From: Saccharibacillus alkalitolerans
GTDB taxonomy: Bacteria > Bacillota > Bacilli > Paenibacillales > Paenibacillaceae
Direction of reading: 5' to 3'
DNA: 64,000 nucleotides
Assembly (NCBI RefSeq): GCF_011090185.1
Contig: NZ_JAAFGS010000005.1
Coordinates: 1 to 64,000 of the forward strand
Shown here: positions 24,151 to 31,847 of the stretch, in pieces
Position numbering within the stretch: the first letter of the stretch is position 1
Layout: the number at the start of each line of letters is the position of its first letter
Notes under the pieces: generated by a model
Told to the model about the DNA's origin: nothing
Database searches by the model: none
Seen by the model: the letters and a program-made list of their open reading frames with translations, nothing else
Program-made: the position numbers and the translations under genes

Positions 24151-25308
24151 TTATGCTTCCGCGGCCGCCACAATCGGAGGGACCGGAGCTTTGTCCCGGC
24201 GCAGCGATGTCGAGAAGACGATCAAGGCCAGCGCCACGGCGAGGATCATCACCAGCGCCGTCACGTCTCCGGCGATGCCCGTTCCGCCGAACAGCGTGTT
24301 CATCAGCCCTTCCACCGCGTAAGTGGCCGGGAAAATGCTGCCGATCGCCTGATAGAAATCGGGCAGCAGTTCGCGCGGCATCATTGCGCCGGACGACACG
24401 AGCTGCACGGACAGCACCAGAATGTTGAACAGCATGCCCGCCATGCCGAACAGGAACAGGAACATCTGCGCCACGAACATGAACGTCAGCAGGAACAGCG
24501 CCTGGAATCCCCAGAGGGCGAGGAAGCCGTGCTCCATCTGTCCGCCGAAGGCCGCCACGAGCGACGTGCCGACAAGCGACACCACGACCGACGAAGCGGC
24601 CGTCACGATCAGACGCACCGCCATGCGCTGCCAGCGGCCGAAGCGGGCGCCGAGCGCTTTCGACGACACTTCGAAGTTCTGTCCCATAATCATCGCGCCG
24701 ACGTACGAAGCCAGCACCATCATCATCGGCACCATCTGGTTGTTCATGCCCTGCACCGCATTGACCGACTCGACGTTCGAGACGACGCGTTCGGACATGA
24801 CGCCCGCCGCGCCCTGCGCCGCCGCTTCCGGCAGCTTGGCCTGCGTCCTCAAGAGGCCCGTCAGCCCGCCCGCGATCGCCTGCTTGTTCACGCTTGCCGT
24901 GATGCGGTCGGCCATGGAAGCCATCATGTTCTTGATCGTCACCGGGTTCGATTCGTTGATGAAATAGTCGATCGACGCCGCTTCCTGCGACTGCGCCTTG
25001 GAGGCGAAGTCCGCCGGAATCCGGACGATCATCTGCACGCCGCGGTCCTGCAGCATGTCCTGCGCTTCGGCCAGGCTCATGCCCGTCTTCACGCCCACGG
25101 GCAGATTGCCCTGCAGATTGCTGACGATCGTATCGCCCATCGTCGGATCTTCATTGACGATCGCGACGTTCAATCGGTCGATCCGATCGTTAATGCCCTG
25201 GTATCCCGTCATCCAAACGACGGTAAAAATCAGCTGGAACAGCACGGCGGTTATAATCCCTACCTTGGTTGTCGGCAGCTTGAAAAATGCTTTGAACGCT
25301 TGGCCCAT
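24151..25308 (-). CDS. YhgE/Pip-type ABC-2 permease-like membrane protein
   Basis: 385 residues. One N-terminal membrane segment (about 15-37), a large extracytoplasmic region (about 38-210) and a C-terminal cluster of five membrane segments. The LNVAIVNEDP segment after the first segment is typical of the YhgE/Pip and MmpL-like DUF3533/ABC-2 group; these are exporters or phage-receptor-like proteins without an obvious ATPase. The ATG at 25308 has AAAGGAG nine bases upstream. A perfect palindrome lies 50 bases upstream of the start, so it is probably repressed by the neighbouring TetR. Confidence 0.82.
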   Translation of the reverse strand: MGQAFKAFFKLPTTKVGIITAVLFQLIFTVVWMTGYQGINDRIDRLNVAIVNEDPTMGDTIVSNLQGNLPVGVKTGMSLAEAQDMLQDRGVQMIVRIPADFASKAQSQEAASIDYFINESNPVTIKNMMASMADRITASVNKQAIAGGLTGLLRTQAKLPEAAAQGAAGVMSERVVSNVESVNAVQGMNNQMVPMMMVLASYVGAMIMGQNFEVSSKALGARFGRWQRMAVRLIVTAASSVVVSLVGTSLVAAFGGQMEHGFLALWGFQALFLLTFMFVAQMFLFLFGMAGMLFNILVLSVQLVSSGAMMPRELLPDFYQAIGSIFPATYAVEGLMNTLFGGTGIAGDVTALVMILAVALALIVFSTSLRRDKAPVPPIVAAAEA

Positions 25309-25359
25309 TCGTTGTCTCTCCTTTTGCCGCTTCCGTTTCCCGGAGCCGCTTAAACTAAC

Positions 25360-25381
25360 GTTTAAAACAAACGTTTTAAAC
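25360..25381. promoter_or_regulatory. Palindromic operator candidate upstream of the YhgE-type permease
   Basis: GTTTAAAAC, four bases, GTTTTAAAC: perfect 9-base arms. Its position about 50 bases before the ATG, and the TetR gene downstream, suggest a TetR operator. A further AACGTTT lies just beside it. Confidence 0.6.
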
Positions 25382-25482
25382 TCTGCTCTCGGATTATATA
25401 TGAAAAGAGAGACAAGGGTCAAGATTTATTTTCAATTTTAACTTTCTCCTTACAAACACCGTTCTTACGGCATTCTTCGCGC

Positions 25483-25517
25483 AAAAAGAGCCCTAAGAAA
25501 CGAAGTTTCTCGGGCTC
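25483..25517 (-). terminator. Terminator after the SUKH-like gene
   Basis: Arms GAGCCC-N2-AGAAAC and GTTTCT-N2-GGGCTC around GAA. On the minus strand it is followed by TTTTTGCG. Confidence 0.8.
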
Positions 25518-25534
25518 TCGTTTGTCATGCGGCA

Positions 25535-25993
25535 TTATTTTCTTTCATTTTCAAGGCTGCCGTCCAGCTTGAAAAACCATTCCAGAAAAGCGTTGAAGTC
25601 GGTCCAACGGGGGGAGTCGATTCCGGCCAGCAGCCGGCGAAGCGGTTCGCCGAGCGACACGTCGGCGACTTCGCCGGTCTCCCGGTTATAGAAATACCCT
25701 CCCTCTCCCTCGAAGGCATCCAGCGGAATATACGCCTCCGGCAGGCCGAGCGCTTCGTGCGCGCTGCGGACGGACAATGCGTAATTCGTGTTCAGCGCGA
25801 ACCAGCCGATCTGGTAAATTTCCCGGTTTCGGCTCGGAAACGTCGGAGCATCCTCCACGTGCCGGTGAAACCGGCCGAACGCCGACGCCGGGTCGATGCC
25901 CAGCTCGGCCAGCGCCCGGTCGTATTCTTCCGGCACGTCGTCGTGCCACCAGCCGCGTTCGCGGCAGTAGGCTTCTACCTTTTCGGAAAGCAT
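25535..25993 (-). CDS. SMI1/KNR4 (SUKH)-like protein
   Basis: 152 residues. The C-terminal half fits the SUKH pattern: AYIPLDAFEGEGGYFYNRETGEV followed by WTDFNAFLEWFFKLDG. The N-terminal half carries VPEEYDRALAELGI. SUKH proteins often act as immunity proteins to polymorphic toxins but many are orphans; no toxin gene is nearby. GGGAGAGG precedes the ATG at 25993. The assignment is by pattern, and the N-terminal half is less typical. Confidence 0.6.
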   Translation of the reverse strand: MLSEKVEAYCRERGWWHDDVPEEYDRALAELGIDPASAFGRFHRHVEDAPTFPSRNREIYQIGWFALNTNYALSVRSAHEALGLPEAYIPLDAFEGEGGYFYNRETGEVADVSLGEPLRRLLAGIDSPRWTDFNAFLEWFFKLDGSLENERK

Positions 25994-26018
25994 GTTTGCC
26001 TCTCCCTTCCTCTGTCCT

Positions 26019-26375
26019 TTAACGCGCAATCTCTTTCAGCCGCAGTTCGAACCCTTCGCCTTCCACGACCACGGCCGTCATTCCTCCCGCACTGCCGGAA
26101 GCGTGATGCTCGCCTTTTTCCCAATAAGCCGCCTGCCCGGGTCCGATCGGCGTCTTCGCCCCGTCCTGCCCGCTGACCCAGCCTTCTCCCTGAACGACGA
26201 GAAAAAGCTGCTCGCTGACCGCTTCGTGGCGTCCCACTTCTCCGCCGGCTTCGATATGCATGCAGACCATATGCGTCTCGCCCGAGCCGCCCAGAATCCC
26301 CGCAACCGTAAGCCCGTGGCTGCCGAAAGCTTCGACGGCGCGTCCGCTTTCCCGTCCGAACGAATAAATGCGCAC
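26019..26375 (-). CDS. Small cupin-domain protein
   Basis: 118 residues; one cupin fold. Motif 1 is MHIEAGGEVGRHEAVSEQLF, with GxxxxxHxxxxEQ metal-ligand spacing, then LVVQGEGWVSGQDG and PIGPGQAAYWEKGEHHASGS as motif 2. Substrate unknown; small cupins of this kind bind metals and sometimes sugars or phenolics. GTG start with GGAGGGG eight bases upstream. It is separated from the SLH protein upstream by only 11 bases and probably belongs to the same transcript. Confidence 0.75.
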   Translation of the reverse strand: MRIYSFGRESGRAVEAFGSHGLTVAGILGGSGETHMVCMHIEAGGEVGRHEAVSEQLFLVVQGEGWVSGQDGAKTPIGPGQAAYWEKGEHHASGSAGGMTAVVVEGEGFELRLKEIAR

Positions 26376-26386
26376 TGCAACCCCTC

Positions 26387-27274
26387 CTATTCCGCTTTGA
26401 CGGTGATATCGTACACGACCGGCACGTAGGCGACCGCGCTGGCCGGGTAGGTCGTGCCGGACCCGCCGGAAGGCGGAGAAGTCGGCACATACGTGATGAC
26501 CGCTTCCGTGTCGGACACGAATTCGATCCGGCGGATCTTCAGCCCGTGCCCGGCGCCCGGCAGATTGCCGCGGGTGAGCGTGACTTTGTTGAAATTCGGA
26601 TCGACGTTCTCGACTTTGTACGTCACCGTCGCTTTGTCCGAAGAAGCGTAGCTTTTGTTGACCATCCGTTCGGCGTGATAGATCATTTCCGCCGCTTCCA
26701 TCCGGGTGATCGCGGCGGTCGGGCGGAAATTTTTTTTGCTGTCCAGCGCGGCGACTTTCGTCATGAGCAAGTATTCGACCGCCACGCGGTTTTTCGCAGC
26801 GATCTGCTTGGCGTCGGCGATCGACGTGTATTTGCTGACGTTGGCGTAATTGCCCTTTTGCAGCAGGCCGAGATACAGCAGCTTGGCGAACTGCTGGCGT
26901 GTCGGAACCCCGTTCGCGTCCCAGGTGCCGTCGATCACGACGCCGCGCTCCAGCGCGGTCTTGAGCGCGCCCGCGTACCAGGCATCCTGCGGCACCGAGA
27001 GGAACCAGGGCGGAGCGTCGGTTTTCTTTTTGGCCGTCTCGAGTCCGATCGCATCCACGATCAGCTGCACGGCCTGCGCGTTCGTCAGCTTGGCGTTGGG
27101 AGCGAATTTGCTCGCGCTGACGCCCTGAATCAGTCCTTTATCCTGCAGCGACTGCACGATGGCGGCCTGCTTCGAATCGGTGATGTCCGAAAAAGCGTAC
27201 GCCGGCACGGCGCTGAGCAGCAGTCCTGCAGCGGCGGCGGCCGCCAGGATGCGAGTCCGGTTTTTGTTGCGCAT
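26387..27274 (-). CDS. Secreted S-layer-homology (SLH) protein
   Basis: 295 residues with a Sec signal peptide (basic NKNRTR, hydrophobic AAAAAAGLLLSAVP, cleavage after AYA). SLH-like repeats follow: FSDITDSKQAAIVQSLQDKG (about 28-47) with LTNAQAVQLIVDAIG, then WYAGALKTALERGVV with PTRQQFAKLLYLGL, and ITRMEAAEMIYHAE. SLH domains bind pyruvylated secondary cell-wall polymers. The C-terminal 90 residues form a beta-rich domain ending with a Gly-Ser linker and a short VVYDITVKAE tail. GGGAGG precedes the ATG. Function beyond wall attachment is unknown. Confidence 0.85.
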   Translation of the reverse strand: MRNKNRTRILAAAAAAGLLLSAVPAYAFSDITDSKQAAIVQSLQDKGLIQGVSASKFAPNAKLTNAQAVQLIVDAIGLETAKKKTDAPPWFLSVPQDAWYAGALKTALERGVVIDGTWDANGVPTRQQFAKLLYLGLLQKGNYANVSKYTSIADAKQIAAKNRVAVEYLLMTKVAALDSKKNFRPTAAITRMEAAEMIYHAERMVNKSYASSDKATVTYKVENVDPNFNKVTLTRGNLPGAGHGLKIRRIEFVSDTEAVITYVPTSPPSGGSGTTYPASAVAYVPVVYDITVKAE

Positions 27275-27576
27275 GATGAATGTCCTCCCGGGATTACATG
27301 ATGATCGTCCGCTCGCCCGGCTGATCCGGTTCGCGGAGCTGGTTCGTTCTCTTCCGTTATCATACCATGCCGGAAGCCGCCTAGAAGCCGTCGTACGCGG
27401 ATGTTCGAAATTCTATCCCGCCCCGCGGCCGATACCCGGCGTTCGGAGCCTCCTCTCCGTTCGTGAATCGTCCGCCAAAACGGTATAATGGAGGCAGCTC
27501 GGGAGTTTCGGACGGCATGCGCGCACGCCGGACCGGCTCGAGAAACGCAAGATATATCCGGGAGGAGCCAGACCTT

Positions 27577-27936
27577 ATGAAACCGAACTACCAGGAGATC
27601 GATTCGACCGAACAATGGGAAGCCCTGCTGGAACAATCCGGGGAACGCGCCCTGCTGCTGCTCAAGCACAGCACCGCCTGCCCGATCAGCGGCGCGGCTT
27701 TCAAGGAATTCAACGTGTATACCCGCAAACCGAAACGGCCTCTGAACTGCGTTCTCGTCAAAGTCATCGAGTCGCGCCCCGTATCGAACGCCATCGAAGC
27801 GAAGCTCGGCATCAAGCACGAATCGCCGCAGGTGCTGCTCGTGCGGGACGGAGAAGTGCTCTGGCACGCCTCGCACTGGGACATCAGCTACGAGCGGATC
27901 GAGCAGCAGGTGAACGCGCGGATCCCGAAGGCTTGA
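27577..27936 (+). CDS. ytxJ: Bacilliredoxin-like protein YtxJ
   Basis: 119 residues. The monothiol motif HSTACPISG (CPIS with a single active Cys, about residue 35) and KHSxxCPISxxAFKEF are diagnostic of YtxJ, which removes bacillithiol from S-bacillithiolated proteins. Later segments (VSNAIEAKLGIKHESPQVLLVRDGEV) are thioredoxin-like with the cis-Pro region. This implies that the organism makes bacillithiol. The ATG has GGAGG ten bases upstream. A TATAAT box sits at 27484-27489. Confidence 0.9.
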   Translation: MKPNYQEIDSTEQWEALLEQSGERALLLLKHSTACPISGAAFKEFNVYTRKPKRPLNCVLVKVIESRPVSNAIEAKLGIKHESPQVLLVRDGEVLWHASHWDISYERIEQQVNARIPKA

Positions 27937-27971
27937 ACAACGGAATTTTGCGAAAGAAAGGAACGGCGAGC

Positions 27972-28442
27972 ATGAACGATAAAGAACGGCTCCGCGCCGA
28001 ATTCGACGCGGAGCTTCTGAAGGATCTGGCGGCGGCCGAAGCGGCCACGGACGATGCGAAAGCGGACGGCTCCGCAAACGGCGGGGAAACCCGCGAAATA
28101 TCCCCCGAAGACGAGCTGGCGGACCTGGCGCCTTTTACCCGGGCCGTCGTCAAGACGATCCGATCCATTCCCCCCGGGCGGGTCATGAGCTACGGCCAGG
28201 TGGCCGCGGCGTCCGGAAGCCCCCGCGGCGCGCGTCAGGTCGCGCGCATTCTCCATTCCCTCAGCCGCAAATACGGGCTTCCCTGGCACCGGGTGGTCAA
28301 TATCCGCGGCGAGATCGCGCTGGACGAAAACGGCGGCGGCGGCGAGCAGCAGGCGCGGCTGGAAGCCGAGGGCGTCGAATTCGGCCTGGGCGGCCGAATC
28401 GATCTGAAGCGTTACGGGCACGGGGCGGATGCGAGCGAGTGA
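27972..28442 (+). CDS. MGMT/alkyltransferase-like (Atl) protein lacking the catalytic Cys
   Basis: 156 residues. An acidic N-terminal 45 residues precede an Ogt-type DNA-binding domain: VVKTIRSIPPGRVMSYGQVA (about 60-79), ARQVARILHSLSRKYGLP, and WHRVVNIRGEIAL. In active alkyltransferases the motif is PCHRV; here it is PWHRV, so the methyl-accepting Cys is replaced by Trp, as in Atl proteins. Atl proteins bind O6-alkylguanine and recruit nucleotide excision repair. AAAGGAAC lies near the ATG. It follows ytxJ by 35 bases and probably shares its transcript. Confidence 0.85.
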   Translation: MNDKERLRAEFDAELLKDLAAAEAATDDAKADGSANGGETREISPEDELADLAPFTRAVVKTIRSIPPGRVMSYGQVAAASGSPRGARQVARILHSLSRKYGLPWHRVVNIRGEIALDENGGGGEQQARLEAEGVEFGLGGRIDLKRYGHGADASE

Positions 28443-28480
28443 AGCGCGCCGGCGAGGAGAGCCCGGCGCGGCGGCGCGGG

Positions 28481-28630
28481 GCGTGCCGCAGCGGAGGGCA
28501 GGCGCGGCCCTAAGGCGTGACGACGCGAGGCGTGCCGGGGCGGAGGGCAGGCGCGGCGGCCTAAGGCACGCCGATGCGGAAGGCGCGGCGCTGCAGCGCG
28601 GGGCGTGCCGACGCGGAAAGCAGGCGCTGC
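28481..28630. repeat. Three GC-rich repeats downstream of the Atl gene
   Basis: Units at 28481, 28530 and 28603 share GCGTGCCGNNGCGGAGGGCA and a following GGCGCGGC (the third has GGAAAGC and GGCGCTGC). Starts are 49 and 73 bases apart. The stretch 28443-28652 has no gene. Confidence 0.6.
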
Positions 28631-28652
28631 GGCTCATGGCGCGCTTCCCGCT

Positions 28653-29237
28653 TCAGCCGGGCGGGAGTACGATCGGCGTATACGCCAGTGCCCGATCGAC
28701 GACCTCTTCGGGCTCCAGCTCGTCCCAGAAGATCAAGTCCGACACGCCCGGCATCGCGACATTGGCCTCCAACAGCTCCACGTAAAAAGCTTGCAGCGCG
28801 GCGATTCGCCCGCCTTCCGGGATACCGGTTCCGCCGGAAGCCGGAAGCGGTTCGAATACGTCCGGCCGATCCATTTCGGACGGTTGACACCCGAAGCTGC
28901 CGGATTCCCGGCCTTTCGGATGCTCCGCCCGATCGGGCTCAATGATCCGCCGCACGATCTCGATCAGCTCCTCCCGGGTGATGTCCGGCACCCGGCGCGG
29001 ATCGGGCTGCGACGCCTGCAGCGCGAATTCCGTACGCGGCATCGAACCCGCATAATCCCGGAAAAATTCCGGCTCGAAGCTCCGTCCGTACGCGGCGTTA
29101 AAGCGCGCGATCGCGGCCGAAGCCGCTTCCTCCGCTCCGCGCTCCGACAATCTTTCGATGTCCTCGATTTCCCCCTCGATCTTCCGCAGCTCCGCCGCCG
29201 ATACCGGCCGCGGCCGCAGTTCTTTCCGCAAAATCAT
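28653..29237 (-). CDS. Hypothetical protein
   Basis: 194 residues, soluble, rich in Glu and Arg. The N-terminus is helical (AELRKIEGEIEDIERLSE), followed by FNAAYGRSFEPEFFRDYAGS and a PDITREELIEIVRRII helix; the C-terminus ends in an ordered-looking LEANVAMPGVSDLIFWDELE. Not recognised. The ATG has GGGAGGGAG seven bases upstream. It stands alone, with repeat elements on both sides. Confidence 0.55.
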   Translation of the reverse strand: MILRKELRPRPVSAAELRKIEGEIEDIERLSERGAEEAASAAIARFNAAYGRSFEPEFFRDYAGSMPRTEFALQASQPDPRRVPDITREELIEIVRRIIEPDRAEHPKGRESGSFGCQPSEMDRPDVFEPLPASGGTGIPEGGRIAALQAFYVELLEANVAMPGVSDLIFWDELEPEEVVDRALAYTPIVLPPG

Positions 29238-29282
29238 GCTGCGCTCCCTCCCTTTCGCATCGTTCCGTTCTCGTTTGATTTC

Positions 29283-29477
29283 TAACGGATCGCATATCCG
29301 TTACAGGCCAAGTTTGCCGGGTTTCGACAGGCTAACGGATCGCATGTCCGTTAGCGGCGTTTTTAATCCTCGAAAAGGCGTCTTTACCGCCGTTTCGGCA
29401 TTCTAAGCGCCGCCTCGTTCCGTTAAAATCAAAACGGAACGCAAAAATCGCGCTAAGCGCTTCTGAGATCCGTCAGA
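29283..29477 (-). repeat. Four-unit CTAACGG element, copy 1 (reverse orientation)
   Basis: Units begin at 29283, 29333, 29404 and 29453, spaced 50, 71 and 49. The first two are the palindrome CTAACGG-N9-CCGTTA(G/C). The last two are degenerate (CTAAGCG...CCGTTAA and CTAAGCG...CCGTCAG). Read on the minus strand, the unit order matches the 57828-58021 locus. The rest of 29478-29729 holds only GC-rich, low-complexity sequence and no gene I can support. Confidence 0.8.
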
Positions 29478-29729
29478 ATCGGAGAGCCGCCCGGACAGGA
29501 CCGTCCGCTAGCGCCGCTGCAGGGCGCGGCCTCTTGCTGCCGGAATATCGGCCGAGCCGCCTCCGGAAGTCCCGCCCTCGGCAGCTCGGCTCGCGGCAGT
29601 TCAGCACGGGACGGATCTCCCTTCTGCGGCTCGGCCCGCGACAGTTCCGCCGGCAGGCTGCCCTGCTCGCCGATACCTTAGCCATCGCCGCCCTGCGCCC
29701 GGCTTCGCTTCAGCCCGCACAAGCCGGGC

Positions 29730-30962
29730 TCATCCGGCCGCTTTTCGCGCCGGCTTCTTCCCGTCCCGCCAGATCAGTCCCGGCACCGCCCGGACATAGA
29801 CCAGCTCGCCGATCAGTTCGGTCATCGTCTGGGCGACGATGACCGCCGCGGCGGCATTCGCCGCTTCGCCCGGCAGCGCGAGCGCCAGCGGCAGCACGAC
29901 GAGCGAGTTCCGCGTGAACGCGCTGAAGATCAGCGCGCGGCCGCTGCCGGCTTCCAGCCGCAGCAGCCGGCCGATCAGCCGCGCCAGAGGCGGCATGATC
30001 AGCAGGAACAGCGCGTACACCGGGAGTACGCGCAGCACCGGGCCGGGGTCGGCCGCGATCCGGCCGACCTGCGACGCCGCGAAGGCGATCAACACCAGCG
30101 CCATGAACGGCACGGGAATCCAGGCCGCGGCGTCCAGCACGCGCGTCCCGATTGGGGGCGCGCCGGCAGCTGCCGCGCCCATTCTTTCCGCGCGATCCGC
30201 CGCGCCGCTCCCGACGACTGCCCTTCCTCCGCCGGCTTCCGCGCTGCCGGCGCCTTCCGCCTCCGCGCGATCCGCCGCGCCGCCCGCCTTCTCCGGCGCG
30301 TACGAGCCCGCCTCGTCTCCGCCCGCTTCCTGCAGGGCCTCATATTTCCTGCGCACCGCAGCCGCTGCCGCCTCCGCCGTCCGCCCTGCCCCGCCGCTCC
30401 GCGCTGCCCACAGCTGCGTCATTAAGGCAGCGGCCAAAGGCAGCAGAATCAGCGTCAAAAAGGCTTCCGCGAACGGGCCCGCTTGAACCAAGCCGGCGGC
30501 TTCCGGTCCCGCGAACAGCCGCAAATACAGCGGAAGCAGCGCCATCTGCAGCACGAACAGCACCGGAGTCGCCGCCGTCATCGCTTTTTCGTCGCCTCTG
30601 CCGAGCGCGGTGAATACAATGACGTAATCGATGCACGGCGTCAGCAGCACGAGGCAGACGCCGATCGTCACCGCTTCCGGCTGCGGGAATAACGACAGCA
30701 GCCCCCAAACGATCAGCGGCACGACCGCAAAATTCGCAATCAGCAAAGCGGCGACAAATTTCAGATCCGCCAGCGCCTCGCGCAGCCGCAAAAAAGGAAT
30801 CATCGTGAACATTCCGAACAGCAGTACCGCCAGCAGCGGCGAAATCAGCGGCTCCAGGCTTCGGCCGAGCGGCTCGCTGATCAGGCCCGCTCCCGCGCCG
30901 ATGACCAGCGCCGCCGCATAGACGGAAATCTGATTCCGTTCCAATCCTTCTCTTTTTTCCAT
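29730..30962 (-). CDS. Bile acid:Na+/ACR3-like permease with an 80-residue Ala-rich insertion
   Basis: 410 residues, against about 320-340 for typical members. Around ten membrane segments are split by a low-complexity Ala/Gly/Glu-rich cytoplasmic segment (about residues 190-275). LLTPCIDYVIVFTALGRGDEKAMTAATPVL carries the Cys of the ACR3 (arsenite) subfamily, and FTRNSLVVLPLALALP matches the ACR3 pore motif FT(R/A)NS. It may export arsenite or antimonite, although no arsR/arsC gene is nearby, so substrate is uncertain. The insertion is in the loop between segments 6 and 7. GGAGCATGCAGC precedes the ATG. Confidence 0.78.
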   Translation of the reverse strand: MEKREGLERNQISVYAAALVIGAGAGLISEPLGRSLEPLISPLLAVLLFGMFTMIPFLRLREALADLKFVAALLIANFAVVPLIVWGLLSLFPQPEAVTIGVCLVLLTPCIDYVIVFTALGRGDEKAMTAATPVLFVLQMALLPLYLRLFAGPEAAGLVQAGPFAEAFLTLILLPLAAALMTQLWAARSGGAGRTAEAAAAAVRRKYEALQEAGGDEAGSYAPEKAGGAADRAEAEGAGSAEAGGGRAVVGSGAADRAERMGAAAAGAPPIGTRVLDAAAWIPVPFMALVLIAFAASQVGRIAADPGPVLRVLPVYALFLLIMPPLARLIGRLLRLEAGSGRALIFSAFTRNSLVVLPLALALPGEAANAAAAVIVAQTMTELIGELVYVRAVPGLIWRDGKKPARKAAG

Positions 30963-31040
30963 GCTGCATGCTCCGCCTTTTCATGAATTCCGCCTGCTTT
31001 CCTGCCGAAGGACGCGCACCCGCGCGTCAAGCCGCGCCGA

Positions 31041-31784
31041 TCAGTTCGAATCCGCCAAAATCCGCTCGAACTTCGCGTCTCCGTTCAGCTCCCGCATCAT
31101 CGTCTCCAAATGCTCCGGATTTTCGTCATGGTCGAAGAAGTACAGCATGAAATCGTCCGTTCGGCGCAGCGCATCCAAGCCTCCCTCCGACCGCAGCCGT
31201 TCCAGCACCCGGAAAGCGAGCGGACGCAGCAGATCGTCGAAGATTCGCACGTCGAACAAATAAGGCCGCGCGCAGCCGTAACCGCCGTACATTTCGTCGT
31301 AACGCGCGTGACTCGCCCCTTTCAGCAGCAAACGGGCTTCGAACAGATCATGAAGCTCTTCGCCGAAGCGCGCCGGATAGACGCCGAAGACGTTGCTGCC
31401 GTACCAACGCGGCGAGAGCAGCTTTTCTTCTTTCGAAGCTTCCGGATTGCGTTCCTCCTCGTCCGATCGTTCTTCGATGTTCAGAACGGGGTCGATCCGT
31501 TCGCTGCCGCCGTCGACATGATAGCCGAAAGCATACACCTCCCGGTTAAAGCCCGACGCTTCGAAATGACGCAGGTACACGAGCGACTCTTCCATCAATT
31601 TCTCTTCCAACTGCCGCGGACCGATCGGCGCGACCGCCGCTCCCAGCGCTTCCGGATCGTCGGTCCGCACCGTGCCCGTCTCCTGCGACCAGCCGATGTA
31701 ACGGAACCCGCCGTATTCTTCGATCATTTCTTCCCTCGATCTTATGTATTGACCTCGCAGCAGCCCGCCGAGCGAAAAATCCAT
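31041..31784 (-). CDS. Hypothetical protein
   Basis: 247 residues, soluble, acidic, no membrane segment. The middle has an acidic low-complexity linker (about 105-125) between a mixed alpha/beta N-terminal part and the SPRWYGSNVFGVYPARFGEELHD region; an FMLYFFDHDENPEHLE segment lies near the C-terminus. Not recognised as a named family. The ATG has AGGAGGG six bases upstream. Downstream neighbour is the ACR3-like gene (78-base gap); upstream is an LRR protein on the same strand (63-base gap), so all three may be cotranscribed. Confidence 0.55.
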   Translation of the reverse strand: MDFSLGGLLRGQYIRSREEMIEEYGGFRYIGWSQETGTVRTDDPEALGAAVAPIGPRQLEEKLMEESLVYLRHFEASGFNREVYAFGYHVDGGSERIDPVLNIEERSDEEERNPEASKEEKLLSPRWYGSNVFGVYPARFGEELHDLFEARLLLKGASHARYDEMYGGYGCARPYLFDVRIFDDLLRPLAFRVLERLRSEGGLDALRRTDDFMLYFFDHDENPEHLETMMRELNGDAKFERILADSN

Positions 31785-31847
31785 TCCGAACCCTCCTGTT
31801 TTCCGTATATCGTCCTTTTCGTATCCCGCCTCTTGAATCCCTGCCGC

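Noticed and set aside
27480-27490. Promoter of ytxJ
   Set aside because: TATAAT is present, but the -35 region (TCGTGA) is poor, so it is not listed as a full promoter.
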